Below, piece by piece: positions 52,400 through 60,385 of a DNA stretch of 64,000 nt (positions are counted from its first letter, which is position 1; every line of letters begins with the position of its first letter). The notes under the pieces are model-generated. The model worked only from the letters and a program-made list of their open reading frames with translations, was not told the origin of the DNA and ran no database searches. The position numbers were made by a program, and so were the translations under genes. Origin of the DNA: Alphaproteobacteria bacterium (GTDB lineage: Bacteria; Pseudomonadota; Alphaproteobacteria; Geminicoccales; Geminicoccaceae); assembly GCA_026982705.1 (NCBI GenBank), contig JALSGP010000039.1, positions 62,001 through 126,000 on the forward strand, given 5' to 3'.

Positions 52400-53473
52400 T
52401 CAGCAGATCCTCGGCAGCTGGTCCCCGATCAGCATGTCGACGATGCGACGGCCCCCGAAGGCGGTGTGCATCACCACGCGGCCCGGCCGTCCCTCCACCA
52501 CGCGTCCCACCAGGCGGCCGCCGGCGCCGTCGGGATGGGCGGCGAGGGCCTCTTCCAGCCGTTCCGCGTCCTCCGCGGCCACCACCCCCACGAGCCGCCC
52601 CTCGCAGGCGAGATAGAGGGGATCGAGGCCCAGGATCTCGCACACGCCGCGCACCTCCTCCCGCACCGGCAGGCTTTCCTCGTGGATCTCGAAGGCGAGG
52701 CCCGAGGCGCGGGCCAGCTCCACCACGGTGGTGGCGAAGCCGCCGCGGGTGGGATCCCGCAGACAGCGCAGACCCGGCACCGCGGCGCGGAGATGGCGGA
52801 CCAGATCCCACAGGGGCGCGCAGTCCGAGCGCACCTCGACCTCGAGCGCCATCTCGCCCCGCGCCACCATCACCGCGGCGCCGTGGTCGCCGAGGGGTCC
52901 CGAGACGAACAGCCGGTCGCCGGGGCGGATGCGATGCGGTCCGAGGTCGCGATCCGGCGGGATCACGCCGAGGCCGGTGGTGGTGACGAAGAGACCGTCG
53001 CAGGCCCCGCGCGGGACCACCTTGGTGTCGCCGGTGACGACCGTCACGCCGGCCTCTTCCGCGGCGGTCCGCACCGAGCGCAGCACCCGCTCCACGAGCG
53101 CGAGTTCGAGGCCCTCCTCCAGGATCAGGGCGAGGGCGAGGGCCCGCGGCTCGGCGCCGCCCACGGCGAGATCGTTGACGGTCCCGCAGACGGCGAGGCG
53201 GCCGATGTCGCCCCCCGGGAACACGGGAGGCTGCACCACGAAGCCGTCGGTGGTGAGGGCGAGGCGGGCGCCCGCCTCGAGCGGGCCGGGATCGAGCCGC
53301 GCCTGGTCGTCCATCCGGGCCAGTTCCCCGTCGCCCAAGGTCGGCACCACCAACGCCTCCAAGAGCTCGTGCATGGCCTTGCCGCCGCTGCCGTGGGCGA
53401 GGGTGACGCGGCCCGCCGCCACCTCGAACAGGCGGCGTCGGCGTTCGGCGAGCAGATCGCGGTGATCGCTCAC
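52400..53473 (-). CDS. hypE: Hydrogenase maturation protein HypE
   Basis: HypE dehydrates its carbamoylated C-terminal cysteine to a thiocyanate that supplies the cyanide ligands. The 357-residue protein has the PurM-like layout with AHGSGGKAMHEL, TTDGFVVQPPVFPGGDIG, GTVNDLAVGGAEP, TGDTKVVPRGACDG, and RDPTRGGFATTVVELA. It ends in PRIC, the conserved terminal cysteine. Its GTG overlaps the hypD stop (GTGA). Confidence 0.97.
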   Translation of the reverse strand: MSDHRDLLAERRRRLFEVAAGRVTLAHGSGGKAMHELLEALVVPTLGDGELARMDDQARLDPGPLEAGARLALTTDGFVVQPPVFPGGDIGRLAVCGTVNDLAVGGAEPRALALALILEEGLELALVERVLRSVRTAAEEAGVTVVTGDTKVVPRGACDGLFVTTTGLGVIPPDRDLGPHRIRPGDRLFVSGPLGDHGAAVMVARGEMALEVEVRSDCAPLWDLVRHLRAAVPGLRCLRDPTRGGFATTVVELARASGLAFEIHEESLPVREEVRGVCEILGLDPLYLACEGRLVGVVAAEDAERLEEALAAHPDGAGGRLVGRVVEGRPGRVVMHTAFGGRRIVDMLIGDQLPRIC

Positions 53474-54603
53474 GCGCGTGCCTCCATCACACGGTCGAGA
53501 TCCCCGTATTGATACCAGGCGGCGCAGGCCCCCTCGGAGGAGACCATGAGGGCGCCGAGCGGGGTCTCGGGCGTGCAGGCGGTCCCGAACACCTTGCACT
53601 GCCAGGGCTTGAGCACGCCCTTGAGGACCTCGCCGCACTGGCAGGAGCGGGGATCGGCGATCTTGAGGGCGGGAATCGAGAAGCGCCGTTCGGCATCGAA
53701 GCGCGCATAGGCGTCCCGGATGCGCACGCCGGAATGGTCGATGGAGCCGAGCCCGCGCCACTCGAAGAATTCCCGCAGCTCGAACACCCGCTCGATGGCG
53801 GCGAGGGCGGCGCGATTGCCTTCCTCCCGTACCACACGGTGGTACTGGTTCTCCACCCGCGGACGCCCCTCGCGGATCTGCACCAGTACCCGCCAGAGGG
53901 CATGCAGGATGTCGAGCGGCTCGAAGCCCGCGATGACCACCGGCCGCCCGTAGACCTCGGGAATGAAGCGGTAGGGCCGGGTCCCGATGACGGCGCTCAC
54001 GTGGCCGGGGCCGAGGAAGCCGTCCAGCTGCATGTCGGGACTGTCGAGAATGGCCTTGATGGTGGGAATGATGGTGATGTGGTTGCAGAAGACCGAGAAG
54101 TTGCGGATGCCCTCGCGCTCCGCCTGGAGGATAGTGAGGGCGGTGGCGGGCATGGTGGTCTCGAAGCCGAGTCCGAAGAAGACCACCTCCCGGTCGGGAT
54201 GGCGGCGGGCGATGGCCAGCGCATCGAGGGGCGAATAGACCATGCGCACGTCGGCGCCTTCCGCCTTGGCCTGCAGCAGGCTCTTGCGCGAGCCCGGCAC
54301 GCGCATGGCGTCGCCGAAGGTGGTGAAGATCACCCCCGGGGTCTCGGCCAGGGCCACGCAGTCGTCCACCCGCCCCATGGGCAGCACGCACACCGGGCAG
54401 CCGGGACCGTGCACGAGCTCGATCTCTTCGGGCAGCATGCCCTCGATGCCGAACTTGAAGATGGCATGGGTATGCCCGCCGCAGACCTCCATGATGGAGA
54501 GGGGGCGCTCGCGGCAGGTGGGAATGTCGGCCACCAGACCCTCGATCGCGGCGACAAGCCGCCGTGCCCTTTCCGGGTCGCGGAATTCGTCCACGAACTT
54601 CAT
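53470..54603 (-). CDS. hypD: Hydrogenase maturation protein HypD
   Basis: HypD is the [4Fe-4S] scaffold on which, with HypC, the Fe(CN)2CO unit is built. The 377-residue protein shows [51 protein letters not shown], and the C-terminal cluster cysteines ([37 protein letters not shown]-like region). Its ATG overlaps the SIS gene stop (ATGA). Confidence 0.97.
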   Translation of the reverse strand: [377 protein letters not shown]

Positions 54604-55289
54604 GACCGTTCTCCCGCCGCCGCATCGCCGCCGCGCCGATGGTCGGCCAGCAGCGTGTGCACGAGATCCCAGAGGATGTGGTAGATGGTGACGTGGGCCT
54701 CCTGCACCCGGTGGATGCTGTCGGTTTCCACCACGAGACAGTGGTCGAGGCCGAGCCGCGCCATCTCGCCCCCGGTGTGGCCGGCGAGGCCGATGGTCTT
54801 CAGACCGAGCCGCTTCGCCTCGCGGAAGGCGCGCACCAGATTGGGCGAGTTGCCGCTGGTCGAGAGGCCGATCAGGGCATCGCCGGGGCGGGCCTGGGCG
54901 ATGAGCTGACGGGCGAAGACGTGTTCGTAGCCCACGTCGTTGGCGACCGCGGTGATCATGGTGCGGTCGCAGCTGAGATCGACGGCGGTGAGGGCCGGGC
55001 GGCCGGCGGTGATGGGATGGAGGAATTCCACCGCCACGTGGGCGGCATCGCAGGCCGAGCCGCCGTTGCCCATGGCGAACAGGCGCCCGCCGCCCCGGAA
55101 GACCTCGGCGAGGGTGCGGGCACAGGCCACCACCGCCTCGGCGTTGCGGGCGAAGAACGTCTCGATCACCCGCAGATGGTGGGCGCTCTTCTGGCGGACC
55201 GACTCCACCAGTGCCGCCTCGAGGGCGGCGGGGTCCTGCCGGCGCCCGTGGAGGAAGGGATAGAGACCGGACAGCGCGTCCTCGGACAT
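54600..55289 (-). CDS. SIS-domain sugar-phosphate isomerase homologue in the hyp operon
   Basis: A 229-residue SIS-fold protein close to D-sedoheptulose-7-phosphate isomerase (GmhA): MGNGGSACDAAHVAVEFLHP, LSCDRTMITAVANDVGYEHVF, LIGLSTSGNSPNLVRAFREAKRLGLKTIGLAGHTGGEMA, and the closing EAHVTIYHILWDLVHTLL. An extra ~40-residue N-terminal helix precedes the domain. It lies between hypC and hypD, overlapping hypD by four bases, so it is co-translated with the Fe(CN)2CO assembly genes rather than with LPS genes (none are present). Its role here is unknown; co-option of a sugar-phosphate-binding fold for hydrogenase ligand chemistry is only a hypothesis. Confidence 0.86.
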   Translation of the reverse strand: MSEDALSGLYPFLHGRRQDPAALEAALVESVRQKSAHHLRVIETFFARNAEAVVACARTLAEVFRGGGRLFAMGNGGSACDAAHVAVEFLHPITAGRPALTAVDLSCDRTMITAVANDVGYEHVFARQLIAQARPGDALIGLSTSGNSPNLVRAFREAKRLGLKTIGLAGHTGGEMARLGLDHCLVVETDSIHRVQEAHVTIYHILWDLVHTLLADHRRGGDAAAGERS

Positions 55290-55300
55290 GGCCCCACTCC

Positions 55301-55579
55301 CTAGCTGCCGCTCGCCCGCATGGCGGCGAGTTCCTCCTGCACCTCGCCCAGCTCCTCCAGCACGGCGAGGGTGGCGCGCGCCTCCTCCTCGCCGATGCGG
55401 GCGAGGGCGAAGCCCACGTGGACCAGCACCCAGGCGCCGACGCAGGTCTCGGGTGCTCGGTCCGGTTCGACGACACAGGCGAGGCTCACCTCCCGTCGGG
55501 TCCCCGCGATCTCCACGAGGCCCAGACGCCGTTCCGCGTCGGTGATGGCCACCACCCTGCCGGGAATGCCGAGACACAT
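55301..55579 (-). CDS. hypC: Hydrogenase chaperone HypC/HupF
   Basis: A 92-residue chaperone starting MCLGIPGRVV. The N-terminal cysteine binds the iron centre with HypD and then the large subunit. The C-terminal half is helical (EEARATLAVLEELGEVQEELAAM). It lies three bases after hypF and 11 bases before the SIS gene. Confidence 0.96.
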   Translation of the reverse strand: MCLGIPGRVVAITDAERRLGLVEIAGTRREVSLACVVEPDRAPETCVGAWVLVHVGFALARIGEEEARATLAVLEELGEVQEELAAMRASGS

Positions 55580-55582
55580 GGT

Positions 55583-57934
55583 TCATCCCTCCGCGATGAG
55601 CCGGGCCGCCGCGGCCGCCAGCTGGCCGAGGGCGAGGCCCCCGTCCCCGGCCGGCACCGCCCGCGGCAGCAGGACCTCGAGACCCCGTCCCGCGAGATCC
55701 GCCACCACCGCCTCGGTGAGCAGACGGTTGTGGAAACAGCCGCCGGAGAGGGCCACGTGACGGAGACCGTGGGCCGCCGCCAGATCGGCCGCGAGATCGG
55801 CGAGGGTGGCGGCGAGGGCCCGGTGGAAGCGGTGGGCGAGGCGGGCGGGATCGGTGCCGCACGCGAGGCCCGCCAGGAGGTCCCTCCACAGCGGCGCCGG
55901 GTCGAGCCGCCACAGATCGCCTTCCCGCACGAGGCGGAGCCGCGGCGGCGGTTCCTCCCCGCCGCGGACACCCGCCGCCAGCGCCTCCAGCCACATGGCG
56001 GCCTCCCCCTCGTAGGCCTGCCGGTCGTGGGGAAAGCCGAGCAGGGCCGCCGCCGCGTCGAACAGGCGGCCGGCGGAACTGGTCCGCGGGACGGGGATCC
56101 GGCCGTCCAGCAGCGGGGCGAGGCGGGCCGATTCGGCGGCGAGACGGCGCCGCAGCGCCTCCGGCAGGTGCGTCGGGACGGTGGCATCGAGGACGTGGAG
56201 ATGGGCCGTCAGCATCCGCCGGGGCTCGCGGGCCGCCCGCTCGCCGCCGGGCATGGGCACGGGCCGCAGGCTCCCGACACGCCGCGGCGCGCCGAGATCG
56301 CCGACGAAGACCTCGCAGCCCCAGATCGTCCCGTCCTCGCCCCAGCCGGTGCCGTCCAGCACGAGCCCGACCGCCGCCGCGCCGGGACCGAAGCCGTGCT
56401 CCGCCAGCACGGCGGCGAAGTGGGCCGCGTGATGCTGGACCTCCACCACCGGCACGCCCAGCTCCCGCGCCAGCTCCTCGCCGAGGGCGCGGCCGCGGTA
56501 GCCGGGATGGCGATCGATCACCACCGCCCGCGGCCGGAAGCCGAACAGCCGGAAGAACAGCTCGCGGCTCTCCCGCCATGCCTCCTCCACCCGGGCATCG
56601 GCGAGATCGCCGTGGTGGGACGAGAGGACGGCGGCACCCTCCACCAGGAGACCGAAGCAGTTCTTGAGATCGCCGCCCACCGCGAAGAGCGGCGGTGCGG
56701 CGGCGAGCCGGGGATGGAGGTGGATCGGCTCCGGCACCCAGCCACGGGCGCGCCGCAGGAGCATGGGTGCGCCCGCCACCGTCCGCACCACCGAATCGTC
56801 GACGCGGTTGGCGATGGGGCGATCGTGCAGGAGGAAGACGTCAGCGATCGCGGCGAGACGGACCCGCGCCTCCTTCTCGTCGATCACCTGCGGTTCGTCG
56901 GAGAGATTGCCGCTGGTCATCACCACCGGCACCTCCAGCCGCCGCATCATCAGGAGATGCAGCGGCGTGTACGGCAGCATGAAGCCCAGAAGATGGAGGT
57001 CCGGTGCCACCTCCGGCGGCAGCCGCTCCGATCCCGCCGCCTCCAGCAGCACGATGGGCGCCCGGGCGCCGGCCAACAGGGCCTCCTCCCGCGCGGACAG
57101 GCGGGCGTAGCGGCGGATGACGGCGGGATCGCGGGCCATGAGGGCGAAGGGCTTGCGGTCGCGACGCTTGCGCGCGCGCAGCCGGCGTACCGCCGCCGCG
57201 TCGGTGGCGAGACAGGCGAGATGGAAGCCGCCGAGACCCTTGACGGCGACGATGAAGCCGCGCCGCAGCAGTCCCGCCACCGCGTCGACGGGGTCGAGCT
57301 GGCTGAAGGCGTCGAAGGGCACGGCGCCGCCGTCCGGTCGCTCCAGCCAGGCGCGGGGACCGCAGGCGTGGCAGGCGGTGGGCTGGGCGTGGAAACGGCG
57401 GTCGGCGGGATCAGCGTACTCGCGTGCGCAATCCCCGCACATGGGGAAGGCGCGCATGGTGGTGCGGGCGCGGTCGTAGGGAATGCCCTCGAGGATGGAG
57501 AAGCGCGGTCCGCAGCGGGTGCAGTTCAGGAAAGGATAGCGGTAGCGGCGGTCGAAGGGATCGGTCAGTTCGCGGGCACAGTCCGGACAGAGGGCGGCAT
57601 CGGGCGGCACCACCGGCCGCGGGCCGCCGCCGGCGTCGCTGGTCTCGATGCGGAAGTCGTCGGCTTCCAGCGTCGCGAGCTCCTCGCGCTCCACCGCCTC
57701 GACGCGGGCGAGGGGCGGTGCCTCGCGGCGCAGGCGCTCGACCAGCGCCGAAAGGGCGGGCGCCGGTCCGGCCGCCTCCACCACCACGCCGTCGCCCTCG
57801 TTGCGCACCCGCCCCACCAGGCCCAGTTCGCGGGCGATGCGCCAGACGGTGGGACGGAAGCCCACCCCCTGCACCACCCCGCGCACCCGCAGGCGCACGG
57901 CCAGAGAGGAGGGGGAGGTGGCGGGCGCGCTCAT
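55583..57934 (-). CDS. hypF: Carbamoyltransferase HypF
   Basis: HypF makes carbamoyl adenylate from carbamoyl phosphate and transfers the carbamoyl group to HypE. The 783-residue protein has the full domain set: acylphosphatase (GVVQGVGFRPTVWRIA), two zinc fingers (CPDC..CTRCG; CGDC..CHACG), YrdC-like (KRRDRKPFALMARD, MTSGNLSDEPQVI), and the C-terminal carbamoyltransferase (HHAAHFAAVLAEH, DGTGWGEDGTIWG, LSGGCFHNRLL). ATG 57934 overlaps the NHL gene stop (ATGA). Confidence 0.97.
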   Translation of the reverse strand: MSAPATSPSSLAVRLRVRGVVQGVGFRPTVWRIARELGLVGRVRNEGDGVVVEAAGPAPALSALVERLRREAPPLARVEAVEREELATLEADDFRIETSDAGGGPRPVVPPDAALCPDCARELTDPFDRRYRYPFLNCTRCGPRFSILEGIPYDRARTTMRAFPMCGDCAREYADPADRRFHAQPTACHACGPRAWLERPDGGAVPFDAFSQLDPVDAVAGLLRRGFIVAVKGLGGFHLACLATDAAAVRRLRARKRRDRKPFALMARDPAVIRRYARLSAREEALLAGARAPIVLLEAAGSERLPPEVAPDLHLLGFMLPYTPLHLLMMRRLEVPVVMTSGNLSDEPQVIDEKEARVRLAAIADVFLLHDRPIANRVDDSVVRTVAGAPMLLRRARGWVPEPIHLHPRLAAAPPLFAVGGDLKNCFGLLVEGAAVLSSHHGDLADARVEEAWRESRELFFRLFGFRPRAVVIDRHPGYRGRALGEELARELGVPVVEVQHHAAHFAAVLAEHGFGPGAAAVGLVLDGTGWGEDGTIWGCEVFVGDLGAPRRVGSLRPVPMPGGERAAREPRRMLTAHLHVLDATVPTHLPEALRRRLAAESARLAPLLDGRIPVPRTSSAGRLFDAAAALLGFPHDRQAYEGEAAMWLEALAAGVRGGEEPPPRLRLVREGDLWRLDPAPLWRDLLAGLACGTDPARLAHRFHRALAATLADLAADLAAAHGLRHVALSGGCFHNRLLTEAVVADLAGRGLEVLLPRAVPAGDGGLALGQLAAAAARLIAEG

Positions 57935-59094
57935 GACGCCAGCTCCCACAGCAGGACCCGATCGTTCCCGGTATCGGCGACGGCCAGCCGGCGGCCGCGA
58001 TGGGAAAGCCCGTAGGGCCAGCACAGGCTGTCACGGGCGGGCGGGCGCCAGCGATTGTCGCCGCGGGATGAGGCATCCGGCTGGCCGGCGAGGGCGAGGG
58101 CGGCGCTCCCGGAAGGCGCGTCGGCGGCGAAGGCCAGCAGCCGGGAGTTGGCGGTGTCCGCCACCACCAGCCGTCCGTCCGCCAGGACCGTCAGGGCGTA
58201 GGGCATGGCCAGCGTCGCGGGGCCGGGCTCGTTCCGTCCGCGGTTGTGGCCCTCGGAGACCATGTCGGGCTGGCCCAGCACCCGATCGCAGGGCGCCCCG
58301 TCGCGGTCGGGAATCCGATCCCAGATCATGATCCGGCTGGTGCCGGCATCGGCCACGAACAGCCGTCCCTCCGTCACCCAGACGGCGTGGGGCCAGCGCA
58401 TGCCCACGGCATCCAGGCCGCGGCCCGCCGCCTCGTCCCGGGCCCGGGGATGGGGCTGGCCGAGCACCAGGTCCGCCTCCCGCCGGGGCGAGTCGGGCGG
58501 GCGGGTCCACATGAGCACGCGCCGATTGCCGGCGTCGGCGACCCACAGCCGTCCCTCCCCGTCGAGATGGAGCCCGCACGGCCAGTGCAGGGTGGTGCCG
58601 TCGGGAGTCGATCCGCGATTGGGGAGATCGCCGTCGAAGCGCTCCTGCCCCAGGAGCCCCTCGGGCATGCGGTCGGGCCGGTCGGGCGGGCCCGCGAAGA
58701 CGAGGATGCGGTGGTTGAAGGAATCGGCCACGAACAGCCGGCTCCCGTCGCCCGCCAGCCCCACCGGCAGCCGCAGCCCCCGCGGGCCCACCTCGCCGCC
58801 GCGGTTGGGACGCTCCTCCCGGGGACCGGCCTGCCCCCACCAGCCGTCGGCGGGCCGTCCGTCGGCCGCGGGATCCTCCCACAGCAGCAGCCGGTGGTGA
58901 CCGCTGTCCGCCACCAGGAGGCGCCCGTCGGCGAGCCACAGCACCCCGCGGGGGCCGAAGAGGGTCCGGAGGTCGGCGGCCACCGGCCCCACCGGCGCAT
59001 CCGGCAGCCGCCCCAGGATCACCCGGGCGCCCTCCGGATCCAGCAGCGGCGGCAAGGTGGGACTCGCCCGGGGCGGTCGCAGGGTCACCCTCAT
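57931..59094 (-). CDS. NHL-repeat beta-propeller of the hydrogenase locus
   Basis: A 387-residue cytosolic protein without signal peptide, built of repeated NHL blades such as GRLLVADSGHHRLLLWEDP, SRLFVADSFNHRILVFAGPP, GRLWVADAGNRRVLMWTRPP, GRLFVADAGTSRIMIWDRIP, GRLVVADTANSRLLAFAAD and RRLAVADTGNDRVLLWELAS, about six blades. NHL proteins of this kind are regular companions of group 1h [NiFe]-hydrogenase genes, but what they do is not established; a scaffold for the complex is likely. Four-base overlaps join it to the NifU-Rieske gene and to hypF. Confidence 0.92.
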   Translation of the reverse strand: MRVTLRPPRASPTLPPLLDPEGARVILGRLPDAPVGPVAADLRTLFGPRGVLWLADGRLLVADSGHHRLLLWEDPAADGRPADGWWGQAGPREERPNRGGEVGPRGLRLPVGLAGDGSRLFVADSFNHRILVFAGPPDRPDRMPEGLLGQERFDGDLPNRGSTPDGTTLHWPCGLHLDGEGRLWVADAGNRRVLMWTRPPDSPRREADLVLGQPHPRARDEAAGRGLDAVGMRWPHAVWVTEGRLFVADAGTSRIMIWDRIPDRDGAPCDRVLGQPDMVSEGHNRGRNEPGPATLAMPYALTVLADGRLVVADTANSRLLAFAADAPSGSAALALAGQPDASSRGDNRWRPPARDSLCWPYGLSHRGRRLAVADTGNDRVLLWELAS

Positions 59095-59939
59095 CCCGGA
59101 CCTCCCGTCCGCACCTCGACGCGATCGCCCACCAGCCGCACCGCCCGGACCTCAAGCTGCACCTCCGGCACCGTCAGACATTCGCCCGAGCGCAGGTCGT
59201 AGCGGAAGCCGTGGTGGGGGCAGACGAGGACGCCGTCACGCACCTCGCCGCCGGCGAGGGGGAGGCCGAGATGGGCGCAGGCGTCGACGAAACAGCTCAC
59301 CACCGGCCCGGTGCGGGCGAGGATCAGCCGCTCGCCGCCCACTTCCCGGAGGAGGATGCCGCCTTCCGGGATCTCCTCGAGGCGGCCCGCCGGATGCCAG
59401 GTCCCGTCGCCGGCGGCGAAGGGGCTGGTGAAGGCCGGCCGCGGGTCGCCGCCGCCACCGGCCGCGACCTGTTCGATGCGGGTGATCTCCGGACAGTGGG
59501 CCTCGATGGCCTTCCGGACGCCGGCATAGAAGGTGAGGGTGGATGCGGGACAGCCGTCGCAGTTGCCGAGGAAGCGCAGCCGCACCCGATCCGGCGGGAT
59601 CACCTCCACCAGCTCCACGTCGCCGCCGTGGCCGCGCAGCATCGGGCGCACCGACTCGAGCGCCGTCTCCACCCGCTCCTGCAGCGACGGCCGGAGGACG
59701 CCGAGGCGCCGGAGAGCGGCGTAGACGAAGGGATCGGCGACGAGTTCGCGCAGCCGCTCGCGACAGGCGGCATCCTCCCGCAGACCGCGGATCAGCCGGG
59801 TCACCGCCTCGCGATAGAAGCCCTCCACGGAATCGCGCCAGCGTCGGGCGAGCCGCCCCGGGGCGTCGCCGACATCGGCGAGGGCCGCCTCGAGCGCCGC
59901 CAGCTCCTCCAGCGTTCGCCGCAGTTCGCCCCCGTTCAC
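59091..59939 (-). CDS. NifU-like / Rieske iron-sulfur fusion protein
   Basis: A 282-residue fusion. Residues 1-85 are helical with no known motif. Residues ~90-155 form a NifU C-terminal domain with C127-D-G-C130. Residues ~180-280 form a Rieske domain with C221-A-H223 and C240-P-H-H243, the ligands of a [2Fe-2S] cluster. Similar proteins (HhyE/HucE type) accompany high-affinity hydrogenases and are proposed electron relays from the small subunit to the quinone pool or respiratory chain. GTG start with GAGG upstream. Overlaps the NHL gene (ATGA). Confidence 0.9.
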   Translation of the reverse strand: MNGGELRRTLEELAALEAALADVGDAPGRLARRWRDSVEGFYREAVTRLIRGLREDAACRERLRELVADPFVYAALRRLGVLRPSLQERVETALESVRPMLRGHGGDVELVEVIPPDRVRLRFLGNCDGCPASTLTFYAGVRKAIEAHCPEITRIEQVAAGGGGDPRPAFTSPFAAGDGTWHPAGRLEEIPEGGILLREVGGERLILARTGPVVSCFVDACAHLGLPLAGGEVRDGVLVCPHHGFRYDLRSGECLTVPEVQLEVRAVRLVGDRVEVRTGGPG

Positions 59940-59947
59940 CCCTCACC

Positions 59948-60172
59948 TCAACGGTACTTGAGGTCCCGGAACAGCCAGGGCTGGGCGAAACCGCCCGCGA
60001 AGCCGGCCGACGCCGCCGCCAGCCACGGCGGCAGTCCCGCGAGGACCAGCACCAGGAACAGTACGGCGGTGAAGAGGATGCCGAGGCCCAGCATCCGGAA
60101 AACCGCCCCGTAGTCCTGGAACAGTTGTCCCCGGAAGAACAGGATCATGCTCTGTTTGGCCATCTCCCACAT
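59948..60172 (-). CDS. 74-residue two-helix membrane protein
   Basis: No family recognised. After an amphipathic start (MWEMAKQSMILFFRGQLFQDYG) come a hydrophobic helix (MLGLGILFTAVLFLVLVLAGLP) and a shorter Ala/Gly-rich one (WLAAASAGFAGGFAQPWLF), ending DLKYR. GGAGG lies before ATG 60172. Eight bases separate it from the NifU-Rieske gene. Its place between TPR and electron-relay genes makes a membrane anchor for the hydrogenase complex plausible. Confidence 0.82.
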   Translation of the reverse strand: MWEMAKQSMILFFRGQLFQDYGAVFRMLGLGILFTAVLFLVLVLAGLPPWLAAASAGFAGGFAQPWLFRDLKYR

Positions 60173-60190
60173 GGGCGCCTCCGTTCCGGA

Positions 60191-60385
60191 TCAGATCAGG
60201 GCGTAGAGAACGAGGCCCACCACCACGCCGGTGGTGCCGGCCAGGGGGCCGTAGAAGGCCCCCATCATGGCCGCCAGTTCGCGTCCGAGATCGCGGGCGG
60301 CGAGGACCATGCCGCCGACGGCGCCCCCGACGACGGACGCGACGAGACCGGCGATGAACGCCACGAGGACACTGGCCACGGTCAC
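60191..60385 (-). CDS. 64-residue two-helix membrane protein
   Basis: No family recognised. Two hydrophobic segments (VASVLVAFIAGLVASVVGGAVGGMVL and FYGPLAGTTGVVVGLVLYALI) flank a short polar loop (AARDLGRELAAMMG). Small-residue motifs (GxxxG-like) suggest helix packing or oligomers. GTG 60385 overlaps the TPR gene stop (GTGA) with GGAGG nine bases upstream. Likely works with the next gene as a small membrane module. Confidence 0.8.
   Translation of the reverse strand: MTVASVLVAFIAGLVASVVGGAVGGMVLAARDLGRELAAMMGAFYGPLAGTTGVVVGLVLYALI

Noticed and set aside
52332-52402. Starting hypA at the in-frame GTG 52330-52332
   Set aside because: This would remove the first 22 conserved residues including the nickel ligand His2; homology clearly extends up to the ATT codon.
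54600-55289. Calling the SIS gene a true LPS heptose gene gmhA
   Set aside because: Residue motifs are GmhA-like, but no other heptose gene is present and the gene is translationally coupled to hypD. The function is left open.
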